Source: Ephemerocybe angulata (Eukaryota > Basidiomycota > Agaricomycetes > Agaricales > Psathyrellaceae). Taken from it: a stretch of 64,000 nt of DNA. Below, in pieces: positions 57,080 through 64,000 of the stretch. The notes beneath the pieces were generated by a model. The model was not told the DNA's origin and did not search any database. It saw only the letters and a program-made list of their open reading frames with translations. Position numbers and translations under genes: made by a program. Numbering within the stretch: position 1 is the first letter of the stretch; each line of letters starts with the position of its first letter. Location of the stretch: contig JAACJK010000165.1 in NCBI GenBank assembly GCA_013368325.1, positions 682,001 through 746,000 of the forward strand, in the 5' to 3' direction.

Positions 57080-60000
57080 CTAGTCTATTTTCAAGATCTT
57101 CAGCCTATTCCATACAGAAAGGAAGACCTTTGTATATATAATAGCCCTCTTCTGTCCCATATAGCTGACCGATTTTCGAATCCTCCTAAGTGCTCCATTG
57201 CCGCATTCGGCCGCGCTCGAATTGATGTATTCGAGCTTGGTGTCCACATTCATATACTCGGATAGGAATGCTGCAGGGCTACATTTGCTGTGACCTGTGG
57301 CATGAAAGATGTCAATGGCAAAGAGGGTATTTGCAAAAAACATAGGCTCGCGCAGCAAGCAGTAGGGACCCAAGGCGCATGCAAAGTCGTAGATGACGAT
57401 TTTGGGAGCTGTCGGCCATCGAGTCACCATTGCTGAGAAGACATCGTCACGACCTTCGGCTTTGGGGATACAATGGAACCCGTAACAAATGCTGTGCGAA
57501 CACCAGCATACCATGATACCCCCAGTTAATCGTCGTTCTCCATATTGAGAGTAATACTTCCCGCATCGATCCCCACGTTGCTGGCCTGATGCCTGTTCTT
57601 CTTGGTTCTCTTTCAGTGACGGATAAAGCGGGCGATGCCGTATTATGGGCATGCTATAAAAGCAACCAGTCTGTCGAAATTTAGTCAGTTAGAGGTGAAT
57701 GGGGGCGAGGGCAAAAGAGGATGTACCGTTATCCAATCCAGATGATCATTCGGGAGGATATGTATGTTGGGCGGTGGCAGCGGCGGTTCAACGATCAGTG
57801 CTTTGAGAGTAGCACGCGCCTTCTTTTCAATCCAGGTCATCACTCCCAAGAGATCAGCAAGATCTACGTCGCTGTGATTTATAACCTTGTTCAGGGAAGG
57901 TATGGGCCTCAGCTTATAGGCCACGTTAACGTCTGGCTTCGCCACAAACTCCCTAAGCTTGAGCAGTGCCGTGTAGTTGACGAGTTGTAGCACAGATTCC
58001 TCGGCGGCGATCTATGTTGTCGTAAGCAGGGTCCACATGACCAGAGAATGGGCGTACCTGTCGGAACAAGTTCTTTATGACGGCAGGAGGTTTGTGCCCT
58101 GACCAAAAGGCTGCACGGCCGTAATGCATCGTATATAGCTGCGCTAAGGCGGGACATTCCTTTCTCATGTCTTCAGTCACCGAGTCCACCTTCTCCAAGT
58201 AGTCTTCCACTAACAAAGCCTGTCGACGTCGGAGGTTCTCATTTGGATTGGTGGCGGGAAGTGGTGTCGGTCCTGCGTCTTCGAGAGTGCCTTCTGTTGC
58301 ACCAGTTGCTTCAGTAGAGACCGCCACAGTTGATAGCGAGATCGCCGCGGAGTTAGCCTGCGGTTTCATGGGAGATAGCGAAGGGGTGGATGTCTCGGGG
58401 ATGGCCTGTGCCCGCTTCGACGGAGTGTCGGGGTTTGACGCAGTACCACCCTTCTTCGCCTTGGGTTTGGCTCGCGATTTCTTCGAAGGAGATTTTGCGC
58501 CATCAACACCGCCTTCTTCTTCCCCATCCTCGATGCGGTCGGGATGCGTGGGCCGCTCCATCGTGGCTCGGAAACGCCGTCGTAATGTCGCCAGGGGCAA
58601 GAGTTGCTGCTTTGGTTTGTACTTTACGTTAGGGCGCCGAACGGAATCTGGCATCGTAAACGTTGGTGGGCGAAGTGAACCACTGAGATGCTTCCGGCCA
58701 AAGGCTAAGGTGATTCCATCCCAGATGACCGTCTCGGGTGATGGTCCGCAGACCGTACAGGACATGTCGTTGTCGAACTTCTGGAGGGAGACGTATGCGA
58801 ACCATACGGCGCGAAAGAGGTCGTCGCCCATGAACTCTTTTCCAGAAAGGAGATAGCGTCTTGACAATTGCGTATACCAGGCGGTAAAGGGCGTCTCTGA
58901 GGAGGTAAAGCAGCTGGTGTATTCGTCAAGTAGCTCGTGGGAGACAAGGGCAGAATTGTTGAAATTGAATATGCCATGTGCGCGCAGATCAGGGCCGATT
59001 CGCTTTCGCCGGACGGAAGGACAAACGGGGCAGACTTGAACCTCAATCTCGACGTCATGAACCGTTAGCAGGGTGTACAACTTGCAACGCTTCGTTTTTT
59101 CAGCCCATCCCTATTGAAGAAGGTCCGCGTTGTTCCACAGTTGCAGGAGGAATCGGCTTGAAGAGGGAATGGGCCATCTGGGGGTGTCCGGGCAGGAGGG
59201 GGATCGGAATAGAGCTTGGGGTCGGACGGGATTCGCGCCCAGAACGGTGGATGTATTGGCAGATAGGATACTGTGGTACCGGGTCCGCGAGCTGAGGATA
59301 GATCAGCGTCATCCCACAAGATAGTTCAGATCACAGGAACTGACCAAGTTCGCCTATAGAGAGTGAGTCGAGGCTTGAGTCTACAAAGTCCTCCAAATCT
59401 TCGATTTCATCTTCTGGGACGTCTGGGTACCGCTCTCTGGCCTTGTTTATATGATAGCATGATAGAAGTCCCGTGTCCTTGGAGCATTTCCAGGTCGATT
59501 CCGAACGGGAAAGGATATTACTGACGATCGCTCGGCCTTTGAGCTCGGAGGACGACATCGACTGAACGGAGTACAAGCTTTCCAAACGATGGCGTCCTAG
59601 GATGCGGCGGGAGAAGAGCGTCGCTGCCGGGGGTGATGAGTCCATCGTTACAATGCTATTTCATTACTGAAGAGGTAAGTTAAGTAGCTTACCTGTCCTA
59701 TCCTTATCACCTGCAACATCCCTGTCCTCGGTTCCTTCGGCATTCTTCTCGAGAATGATACTCTCGACCTCATAGTCCTGAAAGTACCGCCTGTGCACAC
59801 AGAGGTTGCGGTTAAGAGCTTTAGGGCAGGTGCACCCGGTGTCGAGCTGTCCTACATCGGAGGTTTGGAATCGCATATGATACCACGCATCCTTAGGTGG
59901 AGTCAATGTCAAGTATTAAAGCAAACTAAATCAGATACGACACTTACCGTGGTCTGCCTCTTGTTAGAATCCCATCCCTGAACAACGAATAGAGAGGTAT

Positions 60001-60463
60001 GAAGGTGGCTATACCCCGCGACATGTGAGGTTACGGCGTCAACATAGTCTTCGAAGTCGTCGTCTTCGCCGATCCACCCAAGGTCTGGATCAATTACTTC
60101 CGAGCCGACCCAAGAGCCGAAATCACCGTCGTCCGGCGCTTGGTCGGGCACAACGTCCGATATTGTCCCACCGTCCTCGATGCCACTGGCGCCCGTAGCT
60201 TGACTTGACGGCACCTCTTGTGTCCAAGCACCCTCATCATCCTCTTTGAAAGCCCCAGCGGTCTGCGATGATTGAGCAAGAACCTTCTTTACAACGCGCT
60301 TTCTAGGGCTCTTTGCCTCTTCGAAAATTCGCTGAGGTTTCGTTGGGGATGTCCAGTAAGAAGTTTCCGCCACGGCCTCCAGGAGCTCACTAGGGAACGA
60401 ATGCTGAGCCTCATCGTCAAGGTCATCTTCATCTTTACGCCTTCGTTTCTTTCTCGTGGCCAT
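57080..60463 (-). CDS. KDZ-type DNA transposase (CxC cysteine-cluster associated)
   Basis: KDZ elements are DNA transposons expanded in mushrooms. Exons by eye: 59948-60463, 59693-59891, 59345-59623, about 59107-59291, 58058 to about 59106, 57727-58011 and 57080-57670; about 1,030 residues. The N-terminus carries a nuclear-signal-like MATRKKRRRKDEDD and an acidic region. Exon 2 has a SWIM-like zinc cluster (TGCTCPKALNRNLCVHRRYF). The cysteine cluster is SCNCG followed by VQVCPVCPSVRRKRIGPD. The RNase H-like core lies in the last exon: GGIMVCWCSHSICYGFHCIP, KIVIYDFACALGPYC, FAIDIFHATGHSKCSPAAF, and INSSAAECGN with a likely catalytic Glu. The frames of exons 4 and 5 meet only if one nucleotide is lost or gained near 59,095-59,110 (RDG/GWAEKTKRC), or by an unlikely 180-bp intron. 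The gene may be slightly damaged. Confidence 0.85.
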
Positions 60464-60529
60464 ATTGGTGAGCTAGAAAGCAATGCCTTGGGGTGGGGGT
60501 AAAAGTGTCGTGTGGTTTATGAGCCTTGT

Positions 60530-60800
60530 TTCCGATTCAGCGCTCAGCACCCATCGATCCAAATACATATTTGGGGCCTTAATCCGCTCCCATGCGAGGC
60601 ACATGGGTCACCGGCTGGCTTAGGCAAGTTATTTGCAATTCGGCACCCATCGTCTCCAAGTGGGGGTCTTAATCCAGTCTCATCAAGGCGCATGGGCTCA
60701 CCGTCGTGCTTTGGTCGTGCTTAGCGCGTCATTTCCAATTCAGCACCCGGCGCGGGCCTCAATCCAATCTTATCAAGGCGCATGGGCTCACATGGGCTCA
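60530..60800. repeat. Three tandem copies of a ~100-bp repeat in a divergent promoter
   Basis: Units begin at 60536, 60639 and 60739 (TTC[A/G]G..CACCC), spacing 103 and 100 bp. Each continues with GGGG/GGGCC, TTAATCC or TCAATCC, and ATCAAGGCGCATGGGCTCAC (weaker in unit 1). The last unit ends with an extra GGGCTCACATGGGCTCACATGGG. The array fills much of the 480-bp gap between the transposase gene and the plus-strand gene at 60946, so it could bind a regulator or the transposase. Confidence 0.85.
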
Positions 60801-60945
60801 CATGGGGAACGATGATACAAGGGAGAAGGCAGGAGTCATGTGGGATCGTTCCAGGGTCGTCTCATGGGCACCCGCTGTTTTCGCTCGAACCCCATCCCTC
60901 TCCATATAGCCTGGCACCGTTAGCCAACGACAACTCAACATCATC

Positions 60946-62677
60946 ATGGCTCCTTCCAAACGTCGACAACCAACCAAAGAGCCGAAGCCCGCCAAAAAGC
61001 TTCACTGCCGTCGATGTGATGGTAGCCCACTCCTGACTGAGTGTGCTCACAGCCGCAAGGCTCAAGCAGGTGTACGTTTTGCATTCGCGTACGGGATATC
61101 TCTCTAAAGGCTATCAATAGCCTCCCCCCGCTGGTCAGAACCCAGTCATCGATCCAACACTCGCTGTCCAACAAGGTCCAGCACTCGCAGCTCAACAAGG
61201 TGCGCCCCGTGCACATTAAATATCTCATCATCAATTTATACCTTCCCTCGTAGTGCCGATGTACCCTCAATTTCAATTTGGACAAAGTAAGTTAGAATTA
61301 GGTTGTTCTCGTTGTCCTTTGCTGATCCATCAAACCTCTCTCAGTGAACCCGTACGCCTTCAACTTCAACCCACCCTCAGCAACTCCTGCTGGAGTTCAG
61401 AGCTACCCCCCTGGAACTCCAAGTGCTCCGGTGTATCAGTTCCCTCCCGGGTGTAAGTTGCTCTTCCTTCGCGAATCGCGGACGGCGTGCACATTCTAAC
61501 ATCCCAATCAGATACCCCAATGTCGCACCCCTGGCTCTTCAACCCCGCCTCCTATGGGCTTGCGGGACCCGCGCCTCCGTCTGCTACTGCACCGCCTGCC
61601 GGAACTGACCAGTCTCCTTCAACCGTCGGTGGTGCGCCTCTGACGGCCCAGAGTAACGCCTACAACGTCGATCTCTCCCTTCTGGACGACGATATTCCAG
61701 CCCCCGTCCCTGCGACACAGGATATTACAGCCCCCGTCCCTGCGACACAGGCTGGGCTCATGCCCTCCGCATGTGCTGTGCCAGAGCCCGCCGGCGCAGT
61801 CCCACTCCCGGATGGCGAACTTGAAACCTCTGATGTAACATCACAGCCCGCACCCTCTGTAACGACTAGTCCCACGCCTCTCGTTGACGACCATGTGGAC
61901 TCTGTGTCCCAGCATGGGCAAAAGCGCCCCCGCGAGGATTCGATGAACAGTTCCCCCGCACCCGCCTCCAAGAAACGGGCCTATGCATCCGGTGCGAAGC
62001 CAATCTTCGACTGGATTGAGGGAGTGGGTCGCGGTGCCCGGAACTGGCGTGCGTCCCCTTCTTTTTTTCTGTCGATCGTGCTGACCTGTTTCATCCCTGT
62101 CTTTAGGTTTGGCCCGTAAGCGCCCATTGCTCCCGGAAATTGTGGATAACGCCCGCGCGACGAAGTGTTATTCCGGTTGGGTCCATGACCTCATGTCCCG
62201 CGTTCGTACCGTTCCTATCATTGCACCCCTAATTTCATGAGCTAATAAGGAACCTAGTGCGAGAGCATCTCCATTCGATCAGGTTGCTGGATGTATGTTG
62301 CCGTGCAGCATCCATCTGCTCGGACTCCCTTCACGCATTATTCGTCCCCAAAGCTCCGTGCTGAAGCTCCGGCTGCGCTCGCGTCCTTTCATAAGGATGT
62401 TAGCATGACAATGACCAGTCTAGTCCGCGCTGACCGTAAGGCCAAGGTTGAATCTATCGTTGAGGCGTTGAGAAACAAGGCTCGAGCGGAGGCCGCTGAA
62501 GCCAAGACAGCTGCCACGGAGCAAAAGCTGGCACTGGCGAACGAGAGGTTGGAGGAGCTGGAAAGAAGGCTGGAATCGTTGACTGTCATCACGGAGGAGA
62601 ACGAACTGTACCCGCCCGAGGACGAGCCGGAGGAGGATGACGAAGAGGAGTTCTCTGAAACTGAAGAACCCCTGTAG
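60946..62677 (+). CDS. Uncharacterised gene: Cys cluster, proline-rich middle, coiled-coil acidic tail
   Basis: The family is not recognised. The ATG at 60946 gives MAPSKRRQPTKEPKPAKKLH and then CRRCDGSPLLTECAHSRK, a small Cys/His cluster that could bind zinc. Short exons follow (PPAGQNPVIDPTLAVQQGPA; MYPQFQFGQ; NPYAFNFNPPSATPAGVQSY), separated by introns with good GT..AG ends. A long exon from about 61,510 holds LDDDIPAPVPATQDITAPVP (a 10-residue tandem repeat) and a basic KRPREDSMNSS and SKKRAYASGAKP stretch. Later exons give RLARKRPLLPEIVDNARATK and YSGWVHDLMSR. The last exon contains a strong coiled coil (LANERLEELERRLESL) and a Glu/Asp tail, stopping at 62675-62677. The first intron boundary is uncertain. 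The gene is divergent from the KDZ gene and may be cargo or a helper of that element. Confidence 0.6.
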
Positions 62678-62898
62678 CCACCCTCCATTACCTCAATACC
62701 TTTTTCCTGTCACCATCGAAATGATATCTTTTATCCTTTGCCCTTCATTCGATATTTGAGTTACTGTCTATAATCACATAAGTATCGTATTGATAAAGTC
62801 ACGCTCGACGTCAGTTAATACCTTCCTGGTAGCTCAGAACGGAGTTCAACAGAAAGAGAAGGAGTATAACATCCCTTGGATGTCAACTTGCATGCCAT
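62678..62898. other. Convergent 3' region
   Basis: This is the AT-richer gap between two convergent genes. It should hold both polyadenylation regions, but I cannot pin a signal. Confidence 0.4.
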
Positions 62899-63771
62899 TC
62901 AATCTAACAAATGTGATCTCTGATAGTACAGGTCACCCTCGCTATACAAATCAATAAATTCGTCGTGCCCACGGAACCTGGCCATGTCCTCCAAGTCCTG
63001 AATCATCTCCACAGCTTGGTCTATTTTGGCACCCAGCGCTTCGAGCTCACCAAGTTGAGCTGCTGCTCCCACCTCCAATGAGATATCTTGCTCATGGGCG
63101 TAAACACCTTCTCGAAGCCGGATTAGGCGCGGCAAGACCAATACAAGGTCCTCGACCACACCACTCTCGATGTACCGAGCTGAAATATCCTCCAGGAACT
63201 CGCGAAGCGACCTATTTTCCAGCATGTCCTTGTAGGATGTGAGGAGAAATTTGGTATGCCCTTCCCAGATGTCCCTCGGAGGCCGGCGGCTAACCACTGC
63301 AGTGCTAAGAAACACAGTTCCTATGAGGTATGGAATGGCATTTGTCGCTCGTTTAACACACCTTAAATCACTCGCCGGTTTCGATTGTTTGCTACTACTG
63401 CCTTCATTCTTTGGGGCAGATTTCCTTCTAGAAATGTACACCCATTTTTGAGAGCGCATCCATGTATACAATCAATGAAGTACGCACCGCTGATATGACC
63501 GATTGCTTTTCTGACGATTGTCGTACTTGCGCTCCTCGTCAGATTTAACAACTTTTACTTTCTCATGCTTCGAAGGATCGTTACGCCTTTTGGCTGCATA
63601 TTTCTGCTTCCTGGAAATGGAGATGTTCTCCCGGAATCTGCAATAAAGTCAGTTGGACGGCGTAAGTGGTACAAGGATGCCGGGCCCTAACCGTTCATAG
63701 TACTTCCTGCTTCGTTCGCATGCAGCGGCCTTTTTCTCCTCCTCCGTTTTATAGAGAACAGGGCGCCCCAT
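62899..63771 (-). CDS. Uncharacterised basic-N-terminus protein
   Basis: No family was named. The ATG at 63769-63771 gives MGRPVLYKTEEEKKAAACER and SRKYYER. An intron then joins in frame to FRENISISRKQKYAAKRRND, and a 60-bp intron (GTGCGTAC...TTTCTAG) to RRKSAPKNEGSSSKQSKPAS. A further intron is likely at about 63,310-63,360. The C-terminal part is helical: DIWEGHTKFLLTSYKDMLEN; SLREFLEDISARYIESGVVE; LGELEALGAKIDQAVEMIQD. The Arg/Lys-rich first 80 residues look like a nucleic-acid-binding or coiled-coil leader seen in mobile-element-linked mushroom proteins, but that is an impression. The stop is at 62899-62901. Confidence 0.6.
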
Positions 63772-64000
63772 TTCAGCTATACTAGAATTTACTATACCAG
63801 CTGTAGTGAGTGCGCAGTCTGGACGACCCGTACTCGAGTGGGGGTGGGGTGAGCTTGATGGTTGTTGCTAAAGTCGAAACCGGTAAGGATTCACAGTTCC
63901 GCGTCTGACTTGCGCGTTTCGTCTCACGTTTACTCCACCATCAAGACTGTTCATGCTCTCCAGGCTCGCTCAATACATTTAAAGTAAAAGTATGTACGTA
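63772..64000. other. Right-end stretch
   Basis: This is the probable promoter side of the minus-strand gene at 62899-63771. Nothing else was recognised before the window ends. Confidence 0.4.

Noticed and set aside
60946..62677. TET/JBP dioxygenase as KDZ cargo
   Set aside because: Such genes are known near KDZ elements in mushrooms, but no iron-binding HxD...H pattern with the right surroundings was visible here.
1..64000. tRNA and rRNA genes
   Set aside because: I scanned by eye for B-box-like GGTTCGA strings and found none with a matching A-box and stem. A covariance-model search would be needed to exclude them.

Overview
The window is nuclear DNA of a filamentous basidiomycete, most likely an Agaricomycete. 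Genes are rich in 50-70 bp introns with GT..AG ends. There is a KDZ-type DNA transposase, an F-box/leucine-rich-like gene of the type expanded in mushrooms, and a GC-leaning base composition. I see no bacterial, viral or organellar genes, and I could not identify any tRNA or rRNA gene.

Layout. (1) 1-10.3 kb is ordinary core genome: RPN8 (26S proteasome lid subunit, minus strand) head-to-head with an SF3B2/CUS1-type splicing factor (plus), then a seven-exon arrestin-like trafficking adaptor (plus) with a polyglutamine tract. (2) 10.4-54.7 kb is a tandem array of six paralogues, all on the minus strand, here called A1 to A6. A full-length copy has an N-terminal half with about seven membrane-spanning segments and a C-terminal stack of 34-residue ankyrin repeats. 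A1, A2 and A4 look full length. A3 is interrupted by a 475-bp hAT-like miniature transposon with perfect 16-bp inverted ends and an 8-bp target duplication. A5 keeps only the membrane half. A6 has lost its first exon. Between the copies lie 1.4-6 kb spacer segments that are themselves paralogous and hold decayed coding remnants. These spacers or their neighbours contain one F-box gene, one small hypothetical gene with a duplicated exon, and two separated remnants of a protein O-mannosyltransferase pseudogene. (3) 54.7-64 kb is unrelated to the array: CTGGG-rich DNA, a 158-bp tandem repeat array, a KDZ transposase gene (minus), a divergently transcribed coiled-coil gene (plus) with a triplicated 100-bp repeat between the two, and a further uncharacterised gene (minus).

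How it fits together. The left end is stable housekeeping DNA. The rest behaves as a dynamic accessory region in which repeated segmental duplication, deletion, transposon insertion and probably gene conversion have reshaped one membrane-ankyrin gene family. Ankyrin repeat number differs between copies (6 to about 10 in the last exon), and two neighbouring repeats in A4 differ at one base in 102, so the repeats are still turning over. A sensing or self/non-self role would suit this pattern, but that is an inference. Exon boundaries were read by eye from splice consensus and reading frame.
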